NCBI GenBank assembly: GCA_019096065.1
Contig: JAGUCH010000001.1
Location: forward strand, 11,594,001 to 11,658,000
Source: Paracyclopina nana
Taxonomy: Eukaryota > Arthropoda > Copepoda > Cyclopoida > Cyclopettidae
DNA length: 64,000 nt
Reading direction: 5' to 3'
Positions 24,401 through 37,400 of the stretch are shown here, one piece after another. The translations under genes and the position numbers were made by a program. The stretch's first letter is position 1; each line of letters opens with the position of its first letter. Under the pieces are notes generated by a model. It searched no databases. It was not told where the DNA came from and worked only from the letters and a program-made list of their open reading frames with translations.

Positions 24401-27069
24401 AGCAAATTGCAAGATGTGTTTTTTTGTAGAAATCTAACCTACTTTTATAAACTATTAGCAACTCACCTCTCCGAGGCCATAATTTGCGGTGATGACAATT
24501 TTTCCAGGATTCCCAGTGACTGGGTCCCTGCTAAACAGCACTCCAGCAGACTCAGCTGCCACCATTTCTTGAATGACGACGGCCATTGGCAAATCAATGA
24601 GCTGACCATTTTGTCTCCTATATTCCACTGATTGGAAAGCGAACAGAGAGCCCCAGCATTTGGCTATGGCCTCTAAAATGGCCTCTTGCCCCGAACAGCC
24701 GAGAAAAGTCTCATTTTGGCCAGCTGAGCTTAAATCTTGAGAGTCTTCTCCGACAGCTGATGATCTGACAGCAAATTTCGCAGTGGGATCAATTCCTATT
24801 TTGCTGAGTTCACCAAAAATCTCGCTTGCCAGCTCATGACTCAGTCTTGTCTTGTGGAACGCCTCAATTAGGCTGCATTAAAAAAACATCATGAGGCTGT
24901 GGTGGCTAATAATCTTAATTTTTATGGCTATTTTCCACGCAAATCGTGTCATTTGCCCAAAGTTCATCAAGAAAGCTTGGACAGGTAACTTAATTCTACC
25001 TTTTACACTCATCCTCGAGCTTTGCAGACAATTCTTGCTTATTCTTAGGATGCGATGAGCATAGCTGATTAGATGTCAATTGCAATTGAGCAACTGTGCT
25101 CTTTAAACCAGGATTTTCTTGCAGGTGCATTTCGAAAGCTGCTGTGGTCACAATAACTCCGTCTGGAATGCTGACCAACTTCAGCAAAGATTCATTGCAT
25201 TTCATCTGAGCTAAAGAAGACCCTTTTCCTCCTGAAATGCTTTCACTTTTTGCTTCAACAGATGAAAGTGCAAGCACACGTTTTTTGCAACGATTCTCCG
25301 TCAACTGGCTCCCTGGTGTGTTGGCACTTTCTTCAGAAAAATCCATGTCACTGCTAACCATTTTTTTTCTTTTTAGGCTTTTGACAAAATTATTTTAAGT
25401 TGGCATATTCACCTTTGTTTGTTAATGATGAGAGCAAATCCTCGGTGACAATTGAAGGTCATGTCAGCTTCAATGACATGTTCATCTTTCAAGGACTTGG
25501 GTTGGATACCAACGTTGAACCATCGATTACCAGCTTTTAGTAAAAGAGTCAATAAATAAATATTTACTCAATGTAAAAAGTATGCTACATGCCTTTGAAT
25601 CTGGTAAATGCTTGTCTCGAATAAAATGCCTTCATCTCAGTCAGTTCAGACATCCAAGTCAAATCTTGGCAGTCTATTTCATTCATGGGATATTGACCAC
25701 AACCGGGAATGAAAATATGCCCATTTGAGTAACTGAAATATGATCTTATCGCACTATACAGATAGGTCATGCTTATTGCAACTTGCTTACATTGCATTTT
25801 GGTGAAAATGCTGATTGATGGTGAAGTGAAAGCCATGCTGAGAAACTCCAATGATCGAGAATGATTTGGTATTTTCTTTGAATCTAGGCAGATTTCGCTC
25901 TCTGAGGCCTCTGTAGTTGATTTCAACCTCAGTTTCATCATTAAGCAGGATCATTCCAAAAATTGCGCCCCATTGGTCATATCCATTTTTATGAAGAGCT
26001 TCCCTAAAAAGGCATTATTACAGATGTTCTCATTTGATTTTTTATTTATTCATACGTAGCGCGGCAACATAAAATGGGAGTGCTAGAAAAGTGAGAGAGG
26101 GTCTTAAAGTTTATGCTACGAGGAAATCGTAACATAAATCTTAAATTGTAGTCTTACCTTAGCTTGTTCATGCTTTCAAATTGAGTGTCCATGCCATGAT
26201 TTACTAAGAAGTGGCTGAATTCTCTGTAGTTTACATGATGGGTCCAATCAAATGGGGATGCCAATGGAGCCCAGCTTTATGGGGAAAAATGAATTTCATT
26301 TAAATAATTTTCAATGTGGTAAAAATACATACATTAGGTTCATTTTGACATGTTCCACTTTTCCAGATTTAGAATTCCTTGAAAAAGAAACTTGATTATG
26401 ATTTATGTTTTACAAGGCATATCAAAAGCTTACCTCATCATGCCATTGAAAAGCACCCTCCACCTCCTCAATGGCTCCAAAATGGTCATTGTCAAATCTC
26501 CAGCTTTGAAGGATGACTGCCCATTAAGGCAATCAATTTTGCAACCTTTCGTCACATTTGAATGCAAAGTCCCCTTTGTAAATGAATTGAGAAATTGATG
26601 ATAATATGGACGATTTTTTGCTTACTTGATTATTCCATAGAATTTCAACATTAGCATTTGCTTGGAAGAATTCAGCCTTGATGATGATCCAAGAGCCTTC
26701 ATCATCAGCCATGTGTAAGTAGATTGATTCATGTTGGCCTTTGAGTACTTTCTGGGGCTGCTCAATGGCCAAATCGTCGCTTGAAGGCAAAGTTCCGACT
26801 TCTCTCGCTGACTGACCAAAAAGGTTGCGTGATTGCACTAAAGGTCTCTTGCGTGATTGTTTATCCTCGAGAATCCACTGCAAGTATCGCTTCTTAACTG
26901 TTTTCGCTAGGTGAAAGTTAATAAAAGATATTTGTTTTCGAAATGGAAAATTAATGAGGCACTCACCTTGAAATGCCAAAATGCCAATCGAAATGAGAGC
27001 TGCCAAAGTCCAGTAACCTGATGCAAAGGCAACAGCTGGTAAGGCCAAAAGTATTAGCCTTGCCTCCAT
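21397..27069 (-). CDS. PEP synthase/rifampicin-phosphotransferase-like dikinase
   Basis: I traced 24 exons, from 27069-26967 to 21467-21397, giving 1364 residues with every phase consistent. Residues 1-35 form a signal anchor (LILLALPAVAFASGYW). About 40-385 is a domain I do not recognise. About 395-780 is the PPDK-type ATP-binding domain, with SISGGKGSSLAQM, VRSSAVGEDS, SAGQNETFLG, ESAGVLFSRDPVTG and QIYLLQSRPITS. A linker or substrate domain follows. The C-terminal phosphohistidine domain carries GGLISHGAVVAREYGLP with the catalytic His near 1316. There is no C-terminal PEP/pyruvate barrel, so the order (ATP, middle, His) is that of rifampicin phosphotransferase and YvkC-type proteins rather than true PEP synthase. 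Exon 7 ends in a GC donor (GCATGT). The substrate is unknown. Homologues annotated as putative PEP synthase occur in other invertebrates. Confidence 0.93.
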
Positions 27070-27778
27070 CTCAATTCTTGAAGGCCACGACGCCTACTTC
27101 AACTAAGCTACAAAGGCAAATAGCCAAATGTCAAGAGATGTTGCTGTGTTCTTCTATGTACTCGAGCACACTGGCCGAACGCAGTCTAAATTGCATTTTA
27201 ATGATTTACCTGACAGTTAATGATGAATCAGCTTTTGATGCGCAATTTTTTGCTTAACATGCTCACAAATGCTACACGCGGTGTCATATGCAGTAATTAG
27301 GATTTTTTCTGTTCAATCCACAAGCGCACGTGCATGGGAGCTGACTTTTTTTGATCAGCGGCCAGTGTGCTTCTCTCAATGATAGATAAAAAAATTTTGA
27401 TTATCGTATGTACGTGCGTTGACGTGGCAATTACATTCTAAGTTCGAATTCTACCAGTTCAGTTACCAAAACACTAAATAGTTTTTGATCATTATGTCTT
27501 CCCTATAATCTTGCTTACGTTAGCTTAGCTTGACTTCTATAAATTGTGAAATCGGCCCTTCAATGAAAAAATCATGAAGTTGAACGTACTTTGTTGCTGA
27601 GCTAGGGAAAGCAAAGATTGCTGTTTCAAAAGTACAAATTTCAAAGTATAAATAATTTTGTAGCTCACAGTTGAATGAATGCTTCGCTTCACTAAAATCG
27701 AGCATAGGAGCGCGCATTCTCATGATTTTGTCTTATCTCTAGCACAAAAAGCAGATAAAAATTTAGCTCAAAGTTGGC
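27070..27778. promoter_or_regulatory. Divergent promoter region
   Basis: The dikinase starts leftward at 27069 and the LRMDA-like gene starts rightward at 27779. The 709-bp AT-rich interval between them has no coding exon and probably holds both promoters. Confidence 0.4.
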
Positions 27779-28843
27779 ATGTTTCGCGACATTTTTAGTG
27801 GGAAACCGCCCAAAATATTTCGCAATGGGCTCCTATTGGAGAACGCAGAAACCCTCTTGGAAATGCATTACATCACCAGATCTGGTAGCTTGGAGGAGGA
27901 TTTGGAAGGTGAGGACTTCCAAGACGCTCTTGAAGAGCAAGTGGAAAGCCATTGGAGTGAAGATCCCTTATCTGGCCGATTGAGTGCAGTGGACTCCGCT
28001 TTGGCTTCATTACCTTGCCAATTGATCGATAAACACTGGCAATGGGTGACAACTTTAGATCTGAGCAGAAACCACATTGAGTAACAGCCTCTTTTACTTT
28101 GCTGACCAGCACAAACAATGAGCACAATTCCTTGATTGCAGAGAACCAGACTTCATTGTGTACTTTGAGAGGCTAGAAACCCTCATTTTAGACCATAACA
28201 TAATCGGTGACTCCGTGGTGTTCCCCAGAATGGCCACGGTGACAACTTTGTGGATCAATTTCAACCAAATTGGCTATTTGTTCCCGTTTGCAGACAACTT
28301 GCGGAGCTCATTTCCAAAAGTGACGTATTTAAGCATGATGGGCAACCCAGCTGCTCCCAGCTTTGTCAATGATGGCAAATTCCATGACTACCTCATGTAC
28401 AGGTAATAGATTGAATTCAATTTACGCAAATGGTCGCTTTTAAAGCATTATTTATTCATTCAGGCTTTACTTGATCTCAAAAGTTCCAAGCTTGACCTAC
28501 TTGGATGACAGAGCTATCGAGGTGGACGAAAAGAAAGAGGCCAACATCATGTTCACAAAAAGTGCCAAATATCCGAGCAATCACACTGGACTGAAAGGAG
28601 CTTTCGGAGACTTTAGCCATAACATGTCAGCAATCGAGGCAGCCACCAATTTAAACTCAACCGATGATGACAGTTTAGGGTACACGACAATTATTTTCAA
28701 TTACAATCCAAGAATCGCATTCAAAAAGCTAAAATCTTACTTTTCTCAAAACAAGGCCATTTTTCAAGGTTGGAAAACTAAAATTAGCTTTCTGAGAGGT
28801 CTTTTTATGTCTGACTTCATTTTTTATTCCAGCCACAAAATAA
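27779..28843 (+). CDS. LRMDA-like leucine-rich repeat protein
   Basis: Exons 27779-28080, 28142-28402, 28464-28768 and 28833-28843 give 292 residues. If the weak last donor (CAAG|GTTGGA) is not used, the third exon reads on to a stop at 28882-28884 (327 residues). Leucine-rich repeats start at WVTTLDLSRNHIE and continue through LETLILDHNIIGD, VTTLWINFNQIGYL and VTYLSMMGNPAAPS, followed by an LRR cap-like end (YRLYLISKVPSLTYLDDRAI). This order, including the cap, resembles vertebrate LRMDA (C10orf11), a cytosolic LRR protein of the melanosome pathway. About 115 acidic residues precede the repeats. Assignment rests on remembered similarity; a related LRR family is possible. Confidence 0.7.
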
Positions 28844-28968
28844 GGCAATTTTTCGAGGACACTGTGCTGAGGAGGTTGCGTTGACACCAGTAAGACAACT
28901 TTCGTTATATTCATGAATTAATTAATATTGGCTCATTAAACAAATCAATGGAGTTGCTGCTATATTAT

Positions 28969-29426
28969 TCACCACTTTTTCCACTTGGGAACTCTCCAAA
29001 AGGGGGAGAACATCCTCGTGGTTTGCAGAATTTCCTCCAGTTTTTCATTGTCTGCCACTCCAGACATTTTGCTAAAACAATGTCACTTTTTGGCTTGCGT
29101 AATAGCAACGAATTATGCTTACTCAGATGGTTCAGCTCCGCCAGGTTCAGCAATGATCATCCATTGACCATTTGGACTGACTGTCAATTTTCCACCAGCC
29201 GTTTTGGCCATGCTATCTAGCAGATTTGCTGAAGGTCCCAGAGCTTGGCAAGGATTCCCAAGCAGGCCAACAGCCAAGCATATCCCCAAAATAACCTATA
29301 ATGAAAAGTTCCCATGAAATTAACCAATTGCTTAATTCGGATGAATCTTTGAGAATGCCCAAAAGTGCTAGGCAAAAGAAATGTACTGCGGCTCTTTTGG
29401 CACAAAAGTCAGACCTTGACGTCCAT
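28969..29426 (-). CDS. Small secreted protein, 95 residues, three exons
   Basis: Exon 1 (29426-29415) is only ATG GAC GTC AAG. Exon 2 is 29295-29123 and exon 3 is 29071-28969. Phases agree and total 288 nt including the stop. The N-terminus is a clear signal peptide (MDVKVILGICLAVGLLG, likely cut after CQA). The mature part of about 70 residues has no cysteine and ends in a cationic, tryptophan-rich tail (FWRVPKWKKW). If the exon-2 donor GTAAGC is not used, translation stops immediately at GAG TAA, giving a shorter form. A TATA box lies 43-50 bp upstream of the ATG. I do not recognise the family. The exon-1 donor (GTCTGA) is weak. A secreted peptide or defence role is inference only. Confidence 0.55.
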
Positions 29427-29468
29427 GTTTTACGAGCAGAACTGATGTGGCAGTTAAGTGAAGCTCAC

Positions 29469-29476
29469 CTTTTTAT
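29469..29476 (-). promoter_or_regulatory. TATA box of the small secreted-protein gene
   Basis: The minus strand reads CTATAAAAAGG here. Transcription starting about 30 bp downstream, near 29445, would leave a leader of about 20 nt before the ATG at 29426. Strong TATA boxes are typical of highly induced arthropod genes for secreted products. Confidence 0.5.
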
Positions 29477-31403
29477 AGATGGTTCTGATTGACTTTGAGC
29501 TTTACAACTCGCGAACTAAGCTTAGGAGTGGTACTCAAAGATACTTGGAGCATGTATTTCAACAAATCAGATGATCACCTTATTAGCTTTTGTCGACGCG
29601 GAGCTTTTGGAGCATTCTTCTTATGTACGTGGTCATACTTGATGTAATAGAGTGGTATATTAAACAAGTAGTGTGCAATCAAAGATCACCGCAGCCAGCC
29701 CCAAAAGTAAGGTCCATAGCATGAAGTATTTGATAGGGGGGAAAGTAAAATTGTTTTTGAGCCTTATTATGCCTCAAATTCGTTTGTTGAGCAATATTTC
29801 GTATAAACAGGAATTGACTACTAAGTTGATTGTCCATGATTTATATTGGGCTGTATGTCATACACTGAGTGTCCAATAGATTTTCTCCTGCCACAAGACG
29901 CAGCTTGTATATATGCATGTAAAGGGTTGGGTGGGTGGGTTGTTGGGGGTGGTAACCATGAAAACCGTGTGCTTTTTTCCTGTATATTATTTTTCTGTGA
30001 GTTGTGGACGATGGTGAAATAGTACATTGCGCGTGTTAAAAAAGCAGAGGAGGTGGTGAAATTACTATAGAAGCTTTCTCTCTATGTAAGGCACTCTTGG
30101 ATCTACATTCCCCATCCCTATGTAAAACAACAATGGTGGGCAAATGGTATACTGTAGAAACGGATCTTGGAATAACATAACTCAAGCTGCTTCTTCTGAA
30201 TGTATAATCTGTCTAAAATAATTTTTAAACACTCGAAGCAACAAAGAGTTGCACTATCCAAGTGTTTTTAATTTGCTTTATTTACATAGAGAACCGCCAT
30301 CCTTTTATGAGTACCTTGAAGCAACTAGAATTCCAAAGCTAAAACAGTCGAGAATATAGTTATTAAGCAGGTTCATTGTTTCTGCATTTTTTGAGTGTGA
30401 CTCATATCTGCAAAAATGGCGGTTCTCAGAGGGGGACAAAACAATAGCCAAAAGCACTAGTATATACTATATGCAGGGAGTGAGTATAGTCACAAAGTCT
30501 GACAAATATTTTTTGAGGAAACAAAGCAAAGAAGGCCTTTTGCTATTTGTCTGCAAGAAGCAATCTTGGAAAAGTGACCTGTTATTTTGTGCAATAGCAG
30601 CAGCAGAGCAGTACTAGCAAATGAACAATCGAGCAACTCATAATTGAACTTTCATAGATATTTTTGAGCTATTCTGGTAATAAAATTCATCTTTCTTCTC
30701 AATCACAGATGACAAAAGATTCGTTTTTTAGTCACTATTAATGGCGGCCTCACAATTGTTGTGATTCTCGGTTTTCAGCTGATTGTTGACAGGTGTGCCC
30801 TCGTGGTCAGCTGTCGTAGCGTCAGCTGACATAGCTGGGAGGGGCGAAGAAAGCGGTTGGAAACAGCAATGGCATACAGTCATGCAACCAGTCCGTTTCA
30901 TCAAAGGACCCCAACCTCTGAAACAGATCAGAATGCAATATTAGAGCCATTTTTGGAAGATTGCCGCTATCAAAAAGTTCACAGTAAAGGGCAACAACAG
31001 AGAAAAACTCAGAGACAAACTCAAAGAGGTTTCATTCTATTTATATATAGTAAAGTATAAAGAGACCATCCTTAAAATAAATGTCACATGCTTTAATAGT
31101 CAATTTAGCGGGTGCTTGCAATTAAAAATTAACAAATTAGTGGGTATATATTTTAAACGGTTTATATATGGTACATTGACGGGACCGTTTTGCGGATCGA
31201 CTCTATTTTTTTAATAGGCACCAAAAATTGCCCCTGGCTTAGCTTAAAACAAAGGCGGAAGATCTAGTACATCATCGGGTCCTTTCAGTCATAGATAGGC
31301 AGAGCAATACTTTTTGCCATTGTAGCAATGCTACGTGACACTCAGGCATGACGGAAAAAAGTCTTACAAAGCTACTGAAGACTACCAAATCAAGTATAGT
31401 GCT
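29477..31403. other. Intergenic stretch with an E-box cluster
   Basis: I see no coding exon. A GC-richer island at about 30740-30870 holds three CAGCTG and one CAGGTG (see separate entry). The remainder is AT-rich with short homopolymers and GGGT runs near 29925-29950. Confidence 0.4.
30776..30828. promoter_or_regulatory. Cluster of four E-boxes
   Basis: CAGCTG at 30776-30781, CAGGTG at 30790-30795, CAGCTG at 30808-30813 and CAGCTG at 30823-30828 fall within 53 bp. CANNTG palindromes of this core are bound by bHLH factors. Four in this space in AT-rich DNA suggest an enhancer or promoter, but no target gene can be assigned from sequence. Confidence 0.35.
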
Positions 31404-34400
31404 CTAGTTATCCATGACTTTTCTTCCTCCCTCCTTTCGCCGCGATGATCTTTCGTTACCTGAATCGTTAGAGTTGGCACATTTCCCCCTGCAGATCCAT
31501 TCAAAGCAAAAAAGTGTGTGTGTACAAGCTCGATTTATGGCACGAGATATGTTGCTCTCATGATTTACCTGAAAGCCTTGGCTGTCTCCTCTGGTGTCTT
31601 CCCCCTGGTCTCTGGCAAGAACACGTAGATGAAGATGAAGCCAAACATACAAATGGTTCCGTACAGGAAAAATGGCACAGACAGGCCCAACTGAGTGGAT
31701 ATGTCCTTGTACGTTTTGGTCACCACGAACCAGCAAAAGTTCGACGTCACATTGGCCACTGTGTGCGTCCAACGACGAGAGCGCACGGGCAGAATCTCCG
31801 TGGCCACCACCCACGTTAAACTGCCCATGCCCACGTTAAAGGCCAGGGTGTAGATGATGAGAATTGGCAGGGGAAGCATTCGAAGGCCGCTGTAGCCCTT
31901 TTTCAGATCAGCAGTTGAGGTGCCTGCATGGAAGCATAATTGAATAATAGTTAACTATCAGTATTTTAAAGTTACCTGTGAGGACGTAAAAGTAGATTCC
32001 CATGGCCAACTGGGACAGGGCCATGCCCAGCTCAGAGGCCAGTAAAAGCACTCTTCGACCCACGTGCTTCTTCAGCACGAGGCCCAGGATCGAGGAGAGA
32101 AAGTAGGTGACTCCAATAACGAGAGCGCAGTCGTTAGGGTCAACGCTCGATTCGGCCTCTTCGAATATCAGGGCGGTGTAGAAAGTAATGGCGCCTTGGC
32201 CGGAAAACTGGAGCAAAACCATGAGAACCAGGATGACCAGGAAGGGGTACAAGACCGACTTTTGGAGCACGTCTCGAAAGCCGAACTGTTTGTACGTGGA
32301 TCTGGAAGTCAGTGTAGGAATTGTAAAAAAATAGTGGAAAGCAACGTCATCTTTTGGAGAGTCTCAGCAGTTTGGAATTGGAAGTGAGTTAGTACTTGTT
32401 TTCAACGTGAAGCAGAAAGCACTCTTGTAACGTATTTTTATAGCACATGATGAGGACCAAGAAGTCAATTTTGGAAATTTCATGCTCAATAATAGTTAGT
32501 GAATTAAGTTTTGTCTTCTTCTACTTTTTTCAATGATAGTGACAAAAAGCCAGCTTTTGGGATGGCATATATTGCACTATTACATGTGTGTTAAGTGTTT
32601 TCAACACCCTCGTTTAATAATTGTTAGAGCGTGCGTCAAATGTATAATTGTTTTTTGCGTATACCTTAATTTAGCTAACATAGGGCAATGTCTGAAAAGG
32701 AAATTTTCCCTGAAAGTAAGACGAGGCGTTTTTGAAATCAACTTAAAATTCATGCGAGGTGTGCAACGAGTCACATTTTAAGTATACAATTCTATGTGCA
32801 AATCTTTAAAAACCTGCCAAAACGGCTGAAATTCGTGGGGCTTTTTGACGTTTTCCGATAATCGGCTTAATGTACGTTTATAAAAAAATAGCTCTTCTAT
32901 TCATAGACACAAATCAGCCTTTTAAGTTTAGAGGCTGTCAATATTTTTTGTGAGTACCTTGTGCTGCCGACTGCGCTCGAGCTTTTCCTGCTTCCACTCT
33001 CATACTCGAGAATGCTGCTGTTGTTGCCGATATCACTGTTGGTATTATTTGTGGCCAAGTAGTCAACGCTCTCCAGGAGCATGGCGTGCAGGTCATTCTT
33101 GTTGCGGGCCAAGTTGTCTTTGATCTTGAAGATCTCCACACTGGCGTCGTACTCCTCGCCACGGATCATGAGCATCGACTTGTACGCCAAGTCTTCCTCG
33201 TCGTTGTAGATCAGCCAGGGCGGAGACTCGGGAATGAAGTAGAGGCCGAACACGAATGGAAACAAGAACAAGCAGGCGGCCAACGCAAGCCAGTTCCACT
33301 CGAGGCTTCGGCCCATAATATAGCAAATAAGAATACCAAGCGCTATAAAAACCTAGAAAAAAGATAACAATGTTGGTCAAGCGTAATATTGCCCACCGTA
33401 GCTATAGGTGGAGACCTAGTGAGCTGTGAGCACCATGCTATGGTTAATAGTACTTATACTATATTCATTTTGTTGTTGGAACTTGGCTTATGCCCTGTTC
33501 ATGTATTAAGAATGCCTTAAGGTATGGAAAAAATTGTCATAAGGAAAAGTGAATCTGTTGCTGACGGGCATGGGTAAAGCGTTAAAACGATAAACCGATA
33601 AATCGCAAAATATTCGCACCTATGTGTGAATTTTTGCGTTTTATTCTCAGGGTCAATTTCTCGTTTTACTTTGGGGTAAAACGATAAAATGATAGATATA
33701 AGATGCAGCTTCAATATTCTTTATTGAAAAATTCTTTAACCAAGCCTAATGTTATATTTAGTATATTTTATTACTATAAGTGTCCTAACCTACCATTATA
33801 TTGCTATGTTAAAGTATTCAATGATTGTGGAATAGCTTTCTTGTGTTCCAAGAACATTGCCATAAGCTCAAAACTTTATATCAGAATGCTTAGCTAGCTA
33901 TCATCTAGCTAAATAATTTTCTTTTTTGAGCTTGGATTTAGTTTTTTGTTGCATTACTCTTGGTATTTCTGAAAAAAGTGCAAAAAAGGTTCTTGTCAAC
34001 ATGCCTATGCCCAGGATCTAGGGCATATAGTATACAGTAACAATAGAGCTAAGGTATAGCAGAGTGAGCCTTTCAAATGGCTGTAGTGTGATAAGAATAA
34101 TTCCATTTTATCGTTTTACCCCAAAGTAAAACGAGAAATTGACCACCAAAATAAAGCGCAAAATTTCACACCTGAGCGCGAATATTTATCGTTTTCTCGA
34201 TTTATCGCTTTATCTCTTTACCCATGCCGGTTGCTGACTGCCACTCTACGAGTTCAGCTTGGGACCGAGCAGCGTTTTTAAAGGCAATTTTTGCTATTTT
34301 GTCTCATGGTTTTCAGCACATCTGAACATAAACTATCTTTCATCATGTTTCTTTCATAAAAGATGAAATTCAACTTTTGTTTTTGCTCAAAAGGACTAAA

Positions 34401-37400
34401 ATGTGGAGCACTTAATAGCCAAAATTAGATTTGTTTACTTCCAAGTTGGCTTAATGTCGAAATGATTTTTTTAGTATCAGCTGGCGCTTGTCATAAGACA
34501 ATTATTCTCCTTGCTTAGAGGTGCTTTTCGTGCATTTTCCTGAGGAGTTTGGGGCCTACATGAACAGGACATTAGTAAGGTCAAGCTGGATTGCTCAGCT
34601 CGACCTGACTAAACTGATTTACCGTTCTATGCTGGTATAGGTAGATCCCACAACATTAGCTACCTGATGTTGTGGGCACCTTATGATGTTCCTTGCTGGA
34701 ACCAGGGTCGAGAGAGCTTATTGTCAAAGGGGCTCTTTACTGCCCGAAGGATCGTCCTTCCCGAGCAAATTGAGTGGGATTCACGATTACCGCAATAGAG
34801 CATAACAGAGCTACTTACATAAGGCGCAATACAGCTGAGTTATAGACCGAGGTATAAGTGCAAAGAACATGGTATCTTTTCACAATTGATGCGGTGCATA
34901 GCATCATTCAAAACGCGATGCACTTATGGTGTAGTGCAGTGTTTGTAAATTCACCTGGGGGAAACTTCCGCAGACATCCCTTAGGGCCGGACGGCAAATT
35001 TCTTGGATGTATACTGGACAGATAGTGATCTCCATGCCCGCACCGAGGCCGAGGAGGAATCGACCTGTGTACAGCTGCCACACTTGGCTGGCGGCCATGA
35101 GCAGAGTCCAGCCGATGAAGAGGCTCATAACACTGAAGGCCAAAAGGGAGGCCTTTCGACCAACTGCGTCCATGAGGTAGACGGCTGAAAGCGAGCCAAA
35201 TAAGGCACCCAAGGCTAGAAGGCTGCCTGAAAAAAGAAGTTAAGTGCAGATCAGTGATTGCTGATGCAGGAAGCCGAATTAGGGATGCTCCAAAGGTCTG
35301 ATTGTTTTCTCCCATGGGAGCAGAAATAAATCGATAATTAATGGCTTTTTCTTACTCATCCAAGAGGTCTCTTCATCCCCAAGAGTATTGGTGAGCGAGG
35401 TTGTTTGGTTCAGTTCCAAAATTGAGGGAATAGCAGGTGAAGTGTAGGCGATGCAAATTCCATATGAAATGCATCCAGTTGACACAGAAACAGCCGCAGC
35501 AATCTGCAAACAACAATGCCAGAATGAGGAGTCTGCATGCAAGAAAGGATATGCCCGTTTTTGCCATAGCAACAGAGTGCGGGAAAAAGCAGATCCAATT
35601 AATAGTTGAGCTTCAAGGTGTGGCAAAGGGACAAATTATGTGAAAGTAACCATAATAGCCTCACTTTGTGCACACGAAGTATCTTTAGCACACAAGAATG
35701 CGCACATACATAGATTGAATACATCTACTTTTTATGCAATACATACAAAAATCTCATATATGTATCCCCGAGGAGCTGGAGCTGTCATCTTCGTGACACT
35801 TGCTTACTTACGACCTTATTATTATAAGTTTATGCCAACCTATCTCAGCTTTGCTTGCTGAGGATGATTGTTTAGCCACGAGTAGCAGCGCCATCTACTA
35901 GACACCATGAGTGGCCATTAGCAAAAGTTACACAGCAGTTTGAACTACTGAGATGCTCTCTCTCAACTAGGAGAGCTTAATAGAAAGTTATAAGAGCCTG
36001 GCCCAGTTGCAAGTTTTGTATAAATCCACCTAGCTGGGAATGTATCTCAAAAAGTAAAGCTATGCAGCTGCGAAGAAAGGGAGTCATTTTTAGCCAATGG
36101 CACAAAGAAAGTGACCGTTCACAATTATTACAAGAAAACCAATTTCAGTTGTATTGCACTGAGAGATGCTTGGAAAAAAAGTGTAATTTCTCAGCTGGGC
36201 CTGCTCTCTAGTGGTAGCTTTGTTGTCGACGTCGTCGCAGAAATTCACACAGCAAAGCAGAAAAGGTGTCACGCAACTATGATGATAGCTGTTCATTATT
36301 GTCCCCTTTTCATGGTACAAGCCATGGCTACCATAGCCAAGCAGTCATTAGTTTAGGAGTTGTTGGCCTTCTCTTGATCATGTTGTGAAAATGAAAGTAG
36401 TCCGCCTAGCTGCTGCGCTACACAAAAAGACATTTTTCCCAACTTTTAGACAGCTCTTGCAGCTGGAGTGGGCCAAGACTCAATCCCACCAAAATAACAC
36501 TACAATGCTGCTATAGGCTACAAGCAGCAAGTTGCCCAAGTTGGAAAACCCTCGAATCATCATAATGTTCAGTTGGCCTCTCAATATTTCCCATTTTTGC
36601 ATGGTGCAGTCCCATGGGACTGCGTCAAGATTGAAATGGCCTTAACTCAACATCAATTCCATTCGAATATACGACCTGCGCAGCCATTAAAGACCACCAC
36701 GCGTAAAGTCCCACAAGAAAGAAAATTGAAATCTAAGATCCTGTTCTGATAAATGCTCTCTTGGGCCTCACTGAGCATGTGCAATTAGAAAGGCCACCTG
36801 CCTTCAAGGTCACCATAATAATGGCCATTTAAAGCAACGCACGGGCACGTAGTAAATAAAGAACTGAATAAAATGCGCGGTGAGGGCACACAGACTTACA
36901 GCAATAATATTTCAGCGTTTGAGGCTCTCATGTCAAAGAAGCCTTTTCCACCACTATTTTTACGGCCATTTGGGAAATGCTCCTCTTTCCCACTATGTCA
37001 TATACTTTGTAGACTGGTACTAAAGATCATTGAAACGAATGAACGTCAACACGGAACTGCATCATTAGTCTTAGTTTGAAATTCCACCATCATCATCATT
37101 TCTTTCCCTTCTTATGCAAGTTTATTGTGGCGCTGCTGCTTACAGCTAGCTGTAGTGCGCGCTACTCACTATAAAAAACACGTGCATATTTAGAGCCAAC
37201 AGCAGCTTATTTAATGTGTTTTTGTCATGCTGGCTCAGAAAAGAAGTAGCCCAAAGCTAAATTATGGCCCATTTTTGTAATTCCTTCATTCTAGCAAAAG
37301 CCCAAATTGAAAAGCATAAAATAGGAAGTCCTTTTATTTCTCTGTATAGCTGGTCTAGCATATTTTGTGCTTGCGAGCCCATTAGAAGAATTATGGCAGC

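Noticed and set aside
28769-28884. Extension of the LRMDA-like frame to 327 residues
   Set aside because: The extra residues look like a translated intron (Phe/Leu-rich, ending at TTATTCCAG), so I preferred the spliced end. The donor is weak and the longer form stays possible.
34648-34682. MicroRNA-like hairpin in a Tret1 intron
   Set aside because: The stem is only 10 bp, too short for a miRNA precursor.
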